From: Pseudomonadota bacterium
Lineage (GTDB): Bacteria; Myxococcota_A; UBA9160; SZUA-336
DNA length: 64,000 bases
NCBI GenBank assembly: GCA_003247575.1
Contig: QJZC01000049.1
Location: forward strand, 23,346-87,345
Direction of reading: 5' to 3'
Shown one piece after another: positions 44,165 to 53,250 of the stretch (within the stretch, counting starts at the first letter, position 1; each line of letters starts with the position of its first letter). The translations under genes and the position numbers were made by a program. Under the pieces are notes generated by a model, which made no database searches, was not told where the DNA came from, and worked only from the letters and a program-made list of their open reading frames with translations.

Positions 44165-45064
44165 CTAGTCGTGTTCGCATTCGACCCTCGATGCGTCGGT
44201 TGCACGTAGGCCCGCCTGGGCGGAGGACACGCGACGTACGCGTAGCGCATCGACCCACCCTCCGGTGGCCTGGAGCGGGGCAAGCGAGTCGCCGCGGGTG
44301 ACCCATGCGCCCAGCGCGAACCGCTCCGGCTCCACCGACCCTGCGCGCGGTAGCGCGACACGCGCCCGCAGGTCAGAGCCTTCTCGATGCGCAGGCTCAG
44401 AGACGAGGGAAAGCACTACGAAATCCTGGCGAAGCGCGCGTCCTCGATTCTCGCCGGCCGCTATACGATTACACAGCCCGACTCCCAGGAGAGCGACATG
44501 GAAGTCTACCGCGGCAGTCGACTGCGAAAGGTCCGCGTCGCTCGGACGGTACGCGAGCGCCAGGTCGCCATCCCGAAGGGTCACCCTGAGCACCCCTGCA
44601 TCGGTTGCGACAGGCTCGGGAAGCGGCGCTCCCGAGAAGAAGCCACGCCACTCCTGCCCATCCAGCATGAATCCCGGCGTGTACGCCGACGGCATACCGA
44701 GCTGGCGCGCATACCGATACTGACGCTGCGTGTAACTCTCTGACGCGTAGACATCCGGCCAGCCCAACCGGTCCCAGTAGTCGACATGGAAGTTCAGCGG
44801 AACTCGACGTGTCCAGAGCTCGTCAGCGGCGCGCAGTCCGCTGAGCCAGCGCTCCGCAGGCGGACAGCTGCTGCATCCCTGTGACGAGTACAGTTCGATC
44901 AGCTGCACCTTGCGCATCGAACTCTCGAAGACGAGGGGGCCAGTCGCGTCGTCGGCTGCCAGGGTTGGTGACGTTCCGATGACGCCGCTCCAGAACATAC
45001 ACGCACTGCACGCAAGCCAATGCCACGTGAGTACACGCATTCGGCGGAGAAGTGGGTAGTACAT
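44165..45064 (-). CDS. DUF1223 family thioredoxin-like protein
   Basis: 299 residues. Hydrophobic N-terminal segment (VLTWHWLACSACMFWSGVIG) suits export. The family core is LIELYSSQGCSSCPPAERWL with a CxxC-like pair, followed by NFHVDYWDRLGWPDVYASES and YTQRQYRYARQLG. DUF1223 proteins have a thioredoxin-like fold and unknown role. GGGAGGT five bases before ATG 45064 sets the start. Its stop lies three bases from the phosphatase remnant. Confidence 0.85.
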   Translation of the reverse strand: MYYPLLRRMRVLTWHWLACSACMFWSGVIGTSPTLAADDATGPLVFESSMRKVQLIELYSSQGCSSCPPAERWLSGLRAADELWTRRVPLNFHVDYWDRLGWPDVYASESYTQRQYRYARQLGMPSAYTPGFMLDGQEWRGFFSGAPLPEPVATDAGVLRVTLRDGDLALAYRPSDADLSQSTAAVDFHVALLGVGLCNRIAAGENRGRALRQDFVVLSLVSEPAHREGSDLRARVALPRAGSVEPERFALGAWVTRGDSLAPLQATGGWVDALRVRRVSSAQAGLRATDASRVECEHD

Positions 45065-45208
45065 GTCGACCTCCCGCTGCGAGTGCAGAGGTTGGCATGG
45101 TGGACGAGGACCGTCCAGTCCTCGGACCGGACATCTCGGCTCGGACCGGCCACCTCGGCTCGGACGGTACGGCTCGGCTACCGTGCGGTGCGAGGACGAC
45201 CCGTGTCC

Positions 45209-46453
45209 TCATGCAGGCTGTCCGGAGGCCGCACGCGAGGTCAGGAGGCGCGACAGGTCATTCGAGCTCGGCTGCTGGTACACACCGAGCTCGAAGTCGG
45301 GCGCGATCGCCAGAATATGATCGAAGATGTCTGCCTGTAGCGCCTCGTAGTTGGCCCAGACGGTGTCGCGCGAGAAGCAGTAGATCTCGATGGGAAGTCC
45401 ACGCTCACACGGGGCCAGCTGCCTCACGATCAAGGTCATGTCGCGCGCGATCATGGGATGACGCTTGAGATACGCCTCGATGTAGATTCGAAAGGTCCCG
45501 ATGTTCGTGAGACGGCGCCGATTGATCGGGGGGTCACCCTCGGCCCCTTCCGAGAGCTCTGCACGCTTCTTGCGGATGTATTCCGAAATCTCTGCATAGC
45601 GCTCGAAGCGATCGAGCAGCTCTTCGTCGCAGAATCGAATCGTTCCGATGTCGACGAAGACCGCTCGCTTGATCCGCCGTCCTCCGGCTTCTTTCATCCC
45701 CCGCCAGTTGCGAAAGGTCCCGGTGACCAGGGCATGCGTCGGGATCGTGCTGATCGTCTTGTCGAAGTTCTGCACCTTGACCGTGTGCAGCGAGATGTCG
45801 ATCACGTCACCGTCGGCCGCATAGGCGGGAACCTCGATCCAGTCGCCCAACCGCACCATGTTGTTCGTGAACAGCTGGACGCTGGCCACGAACCCGAGGA
45901 TCGAATCCCGGAATACGAGCAACAGCACCGCACTCATCGCACCGAGTCCGGTCAGCAGCCCCCAGGGATCGCGCTCCAGTAGGGTCGAGACCATGAAGAT
46001 CATCCCCACGATCCAGAGCGCGATCTGAAGAATCTGCACATAGCCGCGTAGCGGCTTCTCACGTGAGATCTCGGTGCGGTTGTAGAGGTCGAGTGCCCCC
46101 TCAGTGAGCCGACCGAACGCTCGCAGCACGATCGCGACCACGTAGACCAAGGTCAGCCGCTCGGCGAGTCCCTGCGCGGACCCGAACAGCGGAGCCGACA
46201 GATACACCACCACGGCGGGGGCCAGATGCGCAGCCTCATGGAAGAATCCACGCCCGATCAGCACGTCGTCCCAATCGGTCTCAGTGCGGCTCACGAGAAA
46301 GTGAACGGCTCGCACCATGAAGCGCCGCGCCAGCAGATTCGCAATCCACGCCGTGATCAGCACACCGATGAAGGCGACCCCGCGAACCACGATCACGGCG
46401 CCCCCGGCACTCAAACCCAGATTCTGCAGCTGCTCGTAGAGCCACCCGACCAT
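45209..46453 (-). CDS. MscS-family mechanosensitive channel (YbdG-like)
   Basis: 414 residues. Several TM helices (VVRGVAFIGVLITAWIANLL, VVVYLSAPLF, ILQIALWIVGMIFMVSTLLE), then the MscS pore/beta region: GLGAMSAVLLLVFRDSILGF, NMVRLGDWIEVPAYAADGDV and ISTIPTHALVTGTFRNW. The AYAADGDVIDISLHTVKVQN wording is typical of the YbdG/YjeP-like subgroup. It opens under hypo-osmotic stress to release solutes. GGGGGAG before ATG 46453. Divergent from the aminotransferase. Confidence 0.92.
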   Translation of the reverse strand: MVGWLYEQLQNLGLSAGGAVIVVRGVAFIGVLITAWIANLLARRFMVRAVHFLVSRTETDWDDVLIGRGFFHEAAHLAPAVVVYLSAPLFGSAQGLAERLTLVYVVAIVLRAFGRLTEGALDLYNRTEISREKPLRGYVQILQIALWIVGMIFMVSTLLERDPWGLLTGLGAMSAVLLLVFRDSILGFVASVQLFTNNMVRLGDWIEVPAYAADGDVIDISLHTVKVQNFDKTISTIPTHALVTGTFRNWRGMKEAGGRRIKRAVFVDIGTIRFCDEELLDRFERYAEISEYIRKKRAELSEGAEGDPPINRRRLTNIGTFRIYIEAYLKRHPMIARDMTLIVRQLAPCERGLPIEIYCFSRDTVWANYEALQADIFDHILAIAPDFELGVYQQPSSNDLSRLLTSRAASGQPA

Positions 46454-46597
46454 CTCACTCCCCCACTCGCGTCACCCGCGAACTCAGACCCTCGTCTCTG
46501 CCTCGCTCTGCGCGCTCTCTACACCGGATCGCGTACTTTCGCCCTGAAGCGGAACCGTTTGCAAATGCGCTCGTACGAATGCTATGAGTCGAGCCTC

Positions 46598-47242
46598 ATG
46601 GAAACCCCCTTTCGCCTATTCGAGTCCCTGCTCTGGGAGCCCGCCAGCGGGTACTTCCTACTCGATCTGCATCTCGAGCGACTTCAGCGTTCGGCTGCTC
46701 ACTTCGGATTCGCCATGGATCGCGCCCAGATCCGTTCCGAGCTGAAGCAACACGGAGATACCTTACCGAACGAGCCACGCAAGGTGCGACTCGAGCTCGC
46801 CCAGTCGGGATCTGTCCATATGAGCCACCAAGCGGTGCGCCCGAGCACCGCGGTTCGTTGCGCTCTCACTCGCCACCCGATCTCGAGCACCGATCCCTGG
46901 CTTCGGCACAAGACTACGCGACGCTCTGTCTACGAGGCGGCCCTCGCCGTGCATCCCGAGGCCGACGACGTGCTGCTACGCAACGAGCGCGGCGAGCTCA
47001 CGGAGACCTGCTTCGGGAATGTCGTCGTGGAGCTGGGCGGACGACGCCTGACTCCCCGACTCGAGTGCGGGCTGCTCGCGGGAACCTTCCGAGAGCACCT
47101 GCTAGAGCGAGGCGAACTCGAGGAAGCTCTCATCCCGCTGAGCGCGCTACGCGAGGTGAGCGCCCTCTACCTCATCAACTCCGTGCGCCGCTGGTGCGAG
47201 ATCGATCTAGTCCAGCCGCGCGCAACTCAGAGCGCGCGATAG
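46598..47242 (+). CDS. Aminotransferase class IV / PabC-like protein
   Basis: 214 residues. PLP-binding lysine in WLRHKTTRRSVYEAAL, then ERGELTETCFGNVVVELGGR and CGLLAGTFREHLLERG, the class IV signature of aminodeoxychorismate lyase and branched-chain aminotransferases. The opening RLFESLLWEPASGYFLLDLH resembles the lyase domain of fused PabB proteins, so a role in p-aminobenzoate/folate synthesis is likely, but no pabA/B is nearby. ATG 46598 or ATG 46565; neither has a strong ribosome site. The 3' end overlaps the convergent isomerase-acetyltransferase by 36 bases. Confidence 0.82.
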   Translation: METPFRLFESLLWEPASGYFLLDLHLERLQRSAAHFGFAMDRAQIRSELKQHGDTLPNEPRKVRLELAQSGSVHMSHQAVRPSTAVRCALTRHPISSTDPWLRHKTTRRSVYEAALAVHPEADDVLLRNERGELTETCFGNVVVELGGRRLTPRLECGLLAGTFREHLLERGELEEALIPLSALREVSALYLINSVRRWCEIDLVQPRATQSAR

Positions 47243-48346
47243 CAGTACCTTGAGCCCGCGCGCATCCAAACGCGTGCCGACGATGCGGAAGCCCTCGGAA
47301 AGGTCGAGCTGCAGCATCGAGGCGTTGTCGCCGAGCGCTTCCGTCGCCACCTGTGTGTACCCCTCGTCCGCACATCTGGCGTGCTGACCTCGCAGGAGCT
47401 CGCGCCCGATCCCCATACGTCGAAATTCGGGATGGACTCCGCCAATCCAGCTGTAGAACTCACCTGGGGATCGGGCGTAGCCGAGCTTGAAGCCCACCAT
47501 ACGCTCGCCTACCGAAGCACTCACGAGCATCGCATCCGGATGCGCATCGAGGGCTGCGCCGAGCTGCTCGCCCGAAGCATCGGGAAAGCACGATGCGAGC
47601 AACCGCTCGAGCTCTGCCATGATCACCGCTGGGAACGGCGCCACGCGCGCTTCGTAAGTGATCTGGGCGCTCGCTCTCGCTGGGCGCGGAGCCTCCTTGC
47701 GCCAAGCGGAGCGACCAGCGGGTGCGAGCGGTTGCAGATCCACCCCGGACAACGGATCGCGACCCGCGAGCACGAGCTCCACCGCGGATAGCTGGTCGAG
47801 ACCCCAGAAGAGCTGGTCATCGAGCCGCAGGGTCGGAATGCCGAAGACACCGTGCGAGATCGCCACTTCGGTGCGTTCGCGCAGTGTCCGTTTGAGGGCG
47901 TCCGACTGGGCGGCTTCGTGCCAGCGCCTTCCCGGCAGGCCGGCTTGCTCGAGCGCATCGACGAGCGCGTCTGCATCTCCGAGGTCCCGCCCATGCGCCC
48001 AGCCGTGGGCGAACAGAATCCGCATGACCTGCGCCCGCGCGTCGGGCGGCGCAGCCAGGGTCAGACGCAGCGGCACCAACGAGCGAAAGGGATGGTATCG
48101 CGGAGCGCGCAGCGGAATGTCGTGGAGCTGGGCATAGCGCAGACAGTCACGCAGCGCGTGCGCAGCCTTGGGAGGGATCTCTGCCGGACCCAGCTGCCCC
48201 CAATGCTTGAGCAATCCGGCAAACAAGACTGGCTCGATACGTATGGCAATACCGAACCGCTCGCACAGTTCCTCGACGCGCAGCGACGCCAGGTAGGCGT
48301 AGGGAGAGAGATAGTCGAAATAGAACTCTGCAACACGCATGGGCAC
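47207..48346 (-). CDS. HCCA isomerase/DsbA-like domain fused to GNAT acetyltransferase
   Basis: 379 residues. Residues ~1-205 match the DsbA-fold 2-hydroxychromene-2-carboxylate isomerase family: AEFYFDYLSPYAYLASLRVE, AHGWAHGRDLGDADAL and TEVAISHGVFGIPTLRLDDQ. A linker rich in Pro/Ala leads to a GNAT domain at ~230-379 with GVHPEFRRMGIGRELLRGQH (acetyl-CoA loop) and LDLSEGFRIVGTRL. HCCA isomerases act in aromatic degradation with glutathione; the acetyltransferase target is unknown. GTG 48346 or ATG 48340 are both possible starts with GGAG upstream. Convergent with the aminotransferase. Confidence 0.85.
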   Translation of the reverse strand: MPMRVAEFYFDYLSPYAYLASLRVEELCERFGIAIRIEPVLFAGLLKHWGQLGPAEIPPKAAHALRDCLRYAQLHDIPLRAPRYHPFRSLVPLRLTLAAPPDARAQVMRILFAHGWAHGRDLGDADALVDALEQAGLPGRRWHEAAQSDALKRTLRERTEVAISHGVFGIPTLRLDDQLFWGLDQLSAVELVLAGRDPLSGVDLQPLAPAGRSAWRKEAPRPARASAQITYEARVAPFPAVIMAELERLLASCFPDASGEQLGAALDAHPDAMLVSASVGERMVGFKLGYARSPGEFYSWIGGVHPEFRRMGIGRELLRGQHARCADEGYTQVATEALGDNASMLQLDLSEGFRIVGTRLDARGLKVLLSRALSCARLD

Positions 48347-48739
48347 CGTCTCCGTTGATCGCTCTCGGATCCTCGCAGCTCACAGCCGAGAGTACCAGTC
48401 TAGCGCCAGCACTCAGTTTTGATGTCACGACCGGTGGACCTAGAGAGAGGCTTTTCTGCGAGGCCGGCGCAGGAATGGCCCGAGACCCTCTCTATTCAGT
48501 CGGAGCGTCGAGCAGGCAGGCATTCAGGGTGCTCGAAGACGAGACCCCGCCCGCACACTCGATCGACTCGAGCTCCAAGCAGGCGACGACATCCTTGTGA
48601 GACCGCGCCTGTCTCGCGCATCCCCTGAGTGCTGAGCTTGCTACTCTATCGAGTATCCCGCCCAGACCGGCGCTTCGAGCGGCGCCCGAGCAGGGAGTCG
48701 AGAGTTCGAGGATACGTTCGCACGACCGAAGGAGCGACG
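48347..48739. other. 393-base region without a gene
   Basis: Divergent region between the isomerase-acetyltransferase and the PAS kinase; it must hold both promoters. Short open frames show no homology and no repeat or operator was recognised. Confidence 0.3.
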
Positions 48740-49921
48740 ATGAACGATCGCGATCTCCGGGAGAGGATCACCGCGCTGGAGCAAGAGGTCAGAGCTCTCC
48801 GGATCTTCGAGGCGGCTCCGTATCGCGCGGTCGTCGAGGATATGTCCGAGTTGGTGGTGCGGTGGCACCCCGACGGAACGCGGCTCTTCGTCAACGATGC
48901 CTACTGCCGGATGTTCGGCGCGCCTCGTGAAGCACTCCTCGGCACCTCGTTCTGGTCGCTGGTCTCCGAGGTCGATCGCGCACGCGTGCAGGAGAGAATC
49001 CGTCGGCTCAATCCACAGCAACCCGTTTCGGCGGGTCGGCACCGGGTGCAGGGTCCCGATGGACGCACGTTCTGGATGGAGTGGTGCGACCGCGCCCTGT
49101 TCGACTCCGATGGAAAGGTCACAGAATTCCAGTCGGTCGGTCGCGACATCACGGAACGCATCGAACTCGAGGAGCACGTCCGGCGCATCGAGCAGGCGGA
49201 CGCCGTGGCCCGAGCGTCCGCCTCGATCGCTCACGATCTGGCGAACGTTCTCCTGGTGATCGGGGGCTTCTTTGAGCTCGTTCGCGACGGTGCGGACGTG
49301 AAGCGGCACAGAGCTGAGGCCGCCGAGAGCGCACTCGAAGAAGCCCGTGCCCTGTTGGACCAGCTACGAAACCTGCGCTACGGCCTGCCATTCAAACCCG
49401 TGCCGGTCGATCTGTCCGCGCGCATCACCGCGCTCCTCGAGGTACTCCGCGAGCTGGCGGGGCAACACTGTCTGATCGTAGCTCGCTGCGGGCCCGGGCC
49501 TTGCCGGATCCGAGGCGATGCAACCCAGATCGACCAGATTCTACTCAACCTGGTTCGAAATGCAGCGGATGCCTCGAGCAGCTGCACGATCGAGCTGACG
49601 ACGGCATCGATACCGGTGTCCGAGCTGCACCCCGATCACCACTGGCCCAAGGGCGCACCTACCCATTGCAGCGTGGTGCGGGTGAACGACACCGCGGGCG
49701 GGATTCCGCCCGCGGTGTTGCCGAAGATCTTCGAACCTCACGTTACGACGAAGCCTTCGGGGCAGGGCCTCGGACTCGCAACGGTCAAGGCCGTCGTCGA
49801 TGCACACGGGGGTTCCGTACGCGTGGAGACTTCCACTATCGGGACCCGCTTCGAGATCGCGTTCCCCGACGATTCTTCGCCCTTCGATTCTTCGCCCTTC
49901 CAGGCTGGCGAAGAGGAGTGA
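48740..49921 (+). CDS. Soluble PAS-domain sensor histidine kinase
   Basis: 393 residues, no TM helix. An N-terminal coiled coil (DRDLRERITALEQEVRALRI) precedes a PAS domain at ~25-140 (VRWHPDGTRLFVNDAYCRMF, FQSVGRDITERI). HisKA phosphoacceptor in SIAHDLANVLLVIGG (His about 165); ATPase blocks QILLNLVRNAADASS (N), VRVNDTAGGIPP (G1) and KPSGQGLGLATVKAVV (G2). No receiver is attached and no response regulator is adjacent. GGAG five bases before ATG 48740; the longer frame upstream has no homology. The C-terminus carries a 15-base tandem repeat coding DSSPF twice. Confidence 0.9.
   Translation: MNDRDLRERITALEQEVRALRIFEAAPYRAVVEDMSELVVRWHPDGTRLFVNDAYCRMFGAPREALLGTSFWSLVSEVDRARVQERIRRLNPQQPVSAGRHRVQGPDGRTFWMEWCDRALFDSDGKVTEFQSVGRDITERIELEEHVRRIEQADAVARASASIAHDLANVLLVIGGFFELVRDGADVKRHRAEAAESALEEARALLDQLRNLRYGLPFKPVPVDLSARITALLEVLRELAGQHCLIVARCGPGPCRIRGDATQIDQILLNLVRNAADASSSCTIELTTASIPVSELHPDHHWPKGAPTHCSVVRVNDTAGGIPPAVLPKIFEPHVTTKPSGQGLGLATVKAVVDAHGGSVRVETSTIGTRFEIAFPDDSSPFDSSPFQAGEEE
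49871..49900. repeat. 15-base tandem repeat at kinase 3' end
   Basis: GATTCTTCGCCCTTC occurs twice in tandem (49871-49885, 49886-49900), encoding DSSPF repeated in the disordered tail of the PAS kinase. In frame, so tolerated. Confidence 0.7.
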
Positions 49922-50330
49922 CTACTGCGCCGAATGGGCCTGTCGTCACTGCTCCTCTCTGGACGTGCTTGTTCCATGCCGCCGACGTCTCGCTCCTAGA
50001 GTAGGTCCCGCGTGGCCAGGCGTGGATCCATCCGCTACTCACGCTCGAGTCACACTCACCATGGCAAGGGCGATCTGCTGCGCACTGCGTGATGTCTCGT
50101 CCCCGCGGACGCGCTCCCGGGCCTGACCCATCCACTCTCGACACCTATCTAGCTCCGTGCACGCATTGAGCCAGTTCGAACCGTGCCGAGGTCGCCGCGG
50201 GTGCAGTCGACCTCTAGCCGAACTACCTTCGTGCGGTCGCCCGAAGCTCTCTGCGGGGTGTCCTGATACAGAGGAAGACCTGCGCGGAGTGGGTGACTTA
50301 CGGTTGCTCGAATCCCGATGGCTCCTTCGG
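49922..50330. other. 409-base region without a confident gene
   Basis: It follows the PAS kinase. The frame of the next gene is open through part of it, and a reverse-strand frame (50039-50368) has charged, helical-looking residues, but no family was recognised. It probably carries the promoter of the receptor-like/ODP pair. Confidence 0.3.
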
Positions 50331-50945
50331 ATGAGGAATTCCAAGTTGACGCAGAGAGTGGACCACACTCAGCTCACCGTCGCGGCCGCACACGTGGCAG
50401 CCGAGCTGCACCACGCCGAGCAGATTGCCGGGCGTCTCACCCTGTCTGCGAAGAACGCCGCCGCGATCGTTCTCCGAGCCGGCAGTCAGGCAGCGGGCCT
50501 CTCGGTGATCTCGCACTTCTACGATGAGCTGGCGACAGAGACGATCAAGCTCTCGCAGACGATCCACCAAAGGGCCGTCGAGCTCTCGACCATTGCCGTC
50601 GCCGAATGGCGAACGAGCGCAGCCTTGACTCGGCTGGGGATCGCACACGCGAAGACCGACCCCGAGCACAGAGCGACGATCGACCGCCTCACGGCCAATT
50701 CTCGCGAAGAGCTAGAGCAAACCGAGCACCGATTCCAGCATCTGCTGATGGCTCTCCAGAACAACTTGGACACGATCCAGCAGCACATGCGTGCCGTCGA
50801 CGTCATCGCAGTCACTTCGCGCCTCGAGGCCCAACACGCGGGAGACTTTCGCGACGGATTGATCCAGATGGCGAACTTGATCCAGAAACAGGCCAACGAT
50901 ATCAAGGGACATGTATCTCGGTCTCTGCGTTGGCTCAGTCAGTGA
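50331..50945 (+). CDS. Chemoreceptor-like helical protein, possibly degenerate
   Basis: 204 residues, all helical, no TM helix. The stretch LSAKNAAAIVLRAGSQAAGL, VISHFYDELATETIKLSQTI resembles the MCP signalling-tip pattern (NAA-xEAARAG-xxGRGFAVV-DE-xxLA), but the key tip residues are altered. The rest is a long coiled coil (TANSREELEQTEHRFQHLLM). The gene ends nine bases before the ODP-like gene. A soluble sensor adaptor or receptor is inferred. ATG 50331 is used without a ribosome site; an upstream start is possible as the frame stays open to 50157. Confidence 0.5.
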   Translation: MRNSKLTQRVDHTQLTVAAAHVAAELHHAEQIAGRLTLSAKNAAAIVLRAGSQAAGLSVISHFYDELATETIKLSQTIHQRAVELSTIAVAEWRTSAALTRLGIAHAKTDPEHRATIDRLTANSREELEQTEHRFQHLLMALQNNLDTIQQHMRAVDVIAVTSRLEAQHAGDFRDGLIQMANLIQKQANDIKGHVSRSLRWLSQ

Positions 50946-50954
50946 AAGGCCGAC

Positions 50955-51692
50955 ATGCTCGCACGCGTCATATTCGAGGGCGACCATCACCAGTGGATCA
51001 TGTTCGGTCGCGACCCAGATCGACCGGAACGCATCATCGACACGAATCAGTACATGGTGGTCAGCCAGGGAGAAGCGTTGCTGCTCGATCCGGGTGGTGT
51101 CGAGCTCTTCGCCCCCATGCTGGCGGCCGTGCTCAAGTTCGTCCCACTCGAGAAGATCCGTCTCCTCTTTGCATCGCACCAGGATCCCGACATCATCTCG
51201 TCCCTGGGACTCTGGGATCAGGTGCTCGAGGGCGCGCGCCTCTACTGTCCATGGCTCTGGGAAGGCTTCGTGCGACACTTCGGGATGCACAACATCGAGT
51301 TCGAGCCCATCCCAGACCGTGGCGGCTCCATGAAGATCGGCGATCTCGAGCTCACCCTCGTGCCCGCGCACTTCCTCCACGCATCCGGGAACTTCCACGT
51401 CTACGACCCGCGGGCGAAGATCCTGTTCAGCGGTGACGTCGGAGCCAGCCTCGAGCCTTCGGGGGCACCGCTCGAGGTCGAGGACTTCGAGCGCCACGTC
51501 CCAACGATGCACACGTTTCACCGTCGCTGGATGCCCTCGAACGAGGCCAAGGCCGCCTGGATCCGGCGCGTCTCCGCACTGGAGATAGAGCTGATGGTTC
51601 CGCAGCACGGCAGGCTCTTCCGAGGTGCCGACGTCAAGCGTTTCCTGACCTGGTTCGATGCGCTCGAGGTCGGAATCTCCGACGATACCTGA
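50955..51692 (+). CDS. ODP-like metallo-beta-lactamase-fold diiron protein
   Basis: 245 residues, soluble. Metallo-beta-lactamase fold without the usual HxHxDH; instead ASHQDPDIISSLGLW, VPAHFLHASGNFHVYDPRAK, ILFSGDVGASLEP and VPQHGRLFRG place His/Asp ligands as in oxygen-binding diiron (ODP) and flavodiiron-like proteins. In Treponema an ODP protein acts with a cytosolic chemoreceptor as an iron/oxygen sensor; here the preceding gene is receptor-like, only nine bases away. Binding of iron and oxygen is inferred from family and context. ATG 50955, with the stop of the previous gene close. Confidence 0.82.
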   Translation: MLARVIFEGDHHQWIMFGRDPDRPERIIDTNQYMVVSQGEALLLDPGGVELFAPMLAAVLKFVPLEKIRLLFASHQDPDIISSLGLWDQVLEGARLYCPWLWEGFVRHFGMHNIEFEPIPDRGGSMKIGDLELTLVPAHFLHASGNFHVYDPRAKILFSGDVGASLEPSGAPLEVEDFERHVPTMHTFHRRWMPSNEAKAAWIRRVSALEIELMVPQHGRLFRGADVKRFLTWFDALEVGISDDT

Positions 51693-51752
51693 GCCGCCGA
51701 CGCGACACTCGAGTCGTCGGAGAAGCGCGGCAGATCCGCCCCATAGATCGAC

Positions 51753-52952
51753 TCAGTAGATCAAGAAGGGAGAGCGCGACTCGGCCCAGGCGCACTCGTC
51801 TCGCAGGAGCTCCTCGTCGCGCGCCGCGACCGTCGCGTTCGCATCGTCGACCCAGGTGCGGAGCTTGGGTCCCCCATCGATCACATCCACCGGCAAGCGC
51901 CCCTCGGTGTACTCGTAGCGGTGGTCTCGCCAGAGGGGATACTCTGGGCGCAGCTGACGCAGCGCCTTCAGGCAAACGTTCATCAGGCGGTACGGACGGA
52001 AGGCGGCATGGTCGTACCCCTTCCAGTCGGCATGCACCTGGAAGCCGTGACAGGCCTCTCCGCAGTGCTTGTGAAACGTGGGCTCGAAGGTACAGGGCCG
52101 CAGATGCGCTCCCTCCAACCAGCCCGGGGCGAGCGAGGCCATCGTCTCGAGGAGCGCGCGCGGATCGAGGTCCGGGGCACCGACGACCTCGAGAGGAATG
52201 GTGGTTCCACGGCCTTCGGATAGGGTCGTGCCCTCGAGCACCACGGTCCCGGGATAGCAACGAGCCATGTTCAGGCTGGCGGCGTTCGGGCTCGGATTGA
52301 TCCAGGGCAAGTCCTTGTTCCAGCCGAAGCCTGGAGGCGCCGTCGGGTCGTACCCCTCCATCGCGATCACTTCGAGCTCGACATCCAGATCATGGTGGGC
52401 AACGAACCAACGGGCGAGCTCGCCGATGGTGAGCCCGTGTCGCATCGGGATGCGCGACGCCCCTACGAAGCTCTCATGCCCTTCGAGGAGCAGGCTCCCC
52501 TCGATCGGCCGTCCGGCAGGATTGGGACGATCGAGCACCCAGACTGCCTTCCCCGCAGCGGCACCCGCCTCGAGTACGTAGAGCAAGGTCGTGATGAACG
52601 TATAGATCCGAGTCCCCAGATCCTGGATGTCGACCAGGAGCACATCGAAGGTCTCCAGCATCTGCGGCGTGGGGCGCCGCCACTTGCCGTACAGACTGAA
52701 CACCGGAATCCCGAGGGTGACGTCGAACTCATCCTCGGTCTCAATCATGTTGTCCTGCTTGTCGCCGCGCATGCCGTGCTGGGGACCCAGCGCGGCGCTC
52801 AGATCGATATCGTCGAGAGCGGCCAAGGCATCGAGCGTGTGCACCAATCGGGAGCTCACAGAGGCCTGGTGTCCGAGCACCGCGACGCGATATCCACGCA
52901 GCGGAGCACGCAACGCCGGATCCTCGAGAAACCGATCGACTCCTAGCTTCAT
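51753..52952 (-). CDS. DUF1343 / NamZ-like exo-beta-N-acetylmuramidase
   Basis: 399 residues. DUF1343 pattern: VAVLGHQASVSSRLVHTLDA, LGPQHGMRGDKQDNMIETED, VDIQDLGTRIYTFITTLLYV, PWINPSPNAASLNMARCYPG and VVLEGTTLSEGRGTTIPLEV. This family (GH171) includes NamZ, which releases terminal N-acetylmuramic acid from peptidoglycan fragments. No signal peptide is evident in this start, so a cytoplasmic form or a different export route is possible. ATG 52952 follows AAGGGTGAGA; the open frame upstream is not homologous. Confidence 0.9.
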   Translation of the reverse strand: MKLGVDRFLEDPALRAPLRGYRVAVLGHQASVSSRLVHTLDALAALDDIDLSAALGPQHGMRGDKQDNMIETEDEFDVTLGIPVFSLYGKWRRPTPQMLETFDVLLVDIQDLGTRIYTFITTLLYVLEAGAAAGKAVWVLDRPNPAGRPIEGSLLLEGHESFVGASRIPMRHGLTIGELARWFVAHHDLDVELEVIAMEGYDPTAPPGFGWNKDLPWINPSPNAASLNMARCYPGTVVLEGTTLSEGRGTTIPLEVVGAPDLDPRALLETMASLAPGWLEGAHLRPCTFEPTFHKHCGEACHGFQVHADWKGYDHAAFRPYRLMNVCLKALRQLRPEYPLWRDHRYEYTEGRLPVDVIDGGPKLRTWVDDANATVAARDEELLRDECAWAESRSPFLIY

Positions 52953-53250
52953 TCTCACCCTTCCGCATCTCACTGGCCGGTAGAACCCAACGGCTTGCTT
53001 ACAGAATAGGGAGGGCCGCATGGAGGCTGCCAGGGATGGTGAATTCGCAGCACCGCGCGCATTTGCTGTCCAACTCGCGAAAAGAATCTGCTCTAATCCT
53101 TTTCGTACTCGAATCCATCGTAGGTACGGACGCACAATCTCTCGACGTTCCCTGGATTCCCGGCGTATTCTGCAGGCCAATCCCCACTGTTCTCTCAGGC
53201 GTGGAGTCTTCGCCACGAAAGTTCAGCGCAGCTAGCAGGAGGACCCGCAC

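Noticed and set aside
50039..50368. Reverse-strand 109-codon open frame with helical character
   Set aside because: No ribosome site or family match; overlaps the likely promoter of the receptor-like gene.
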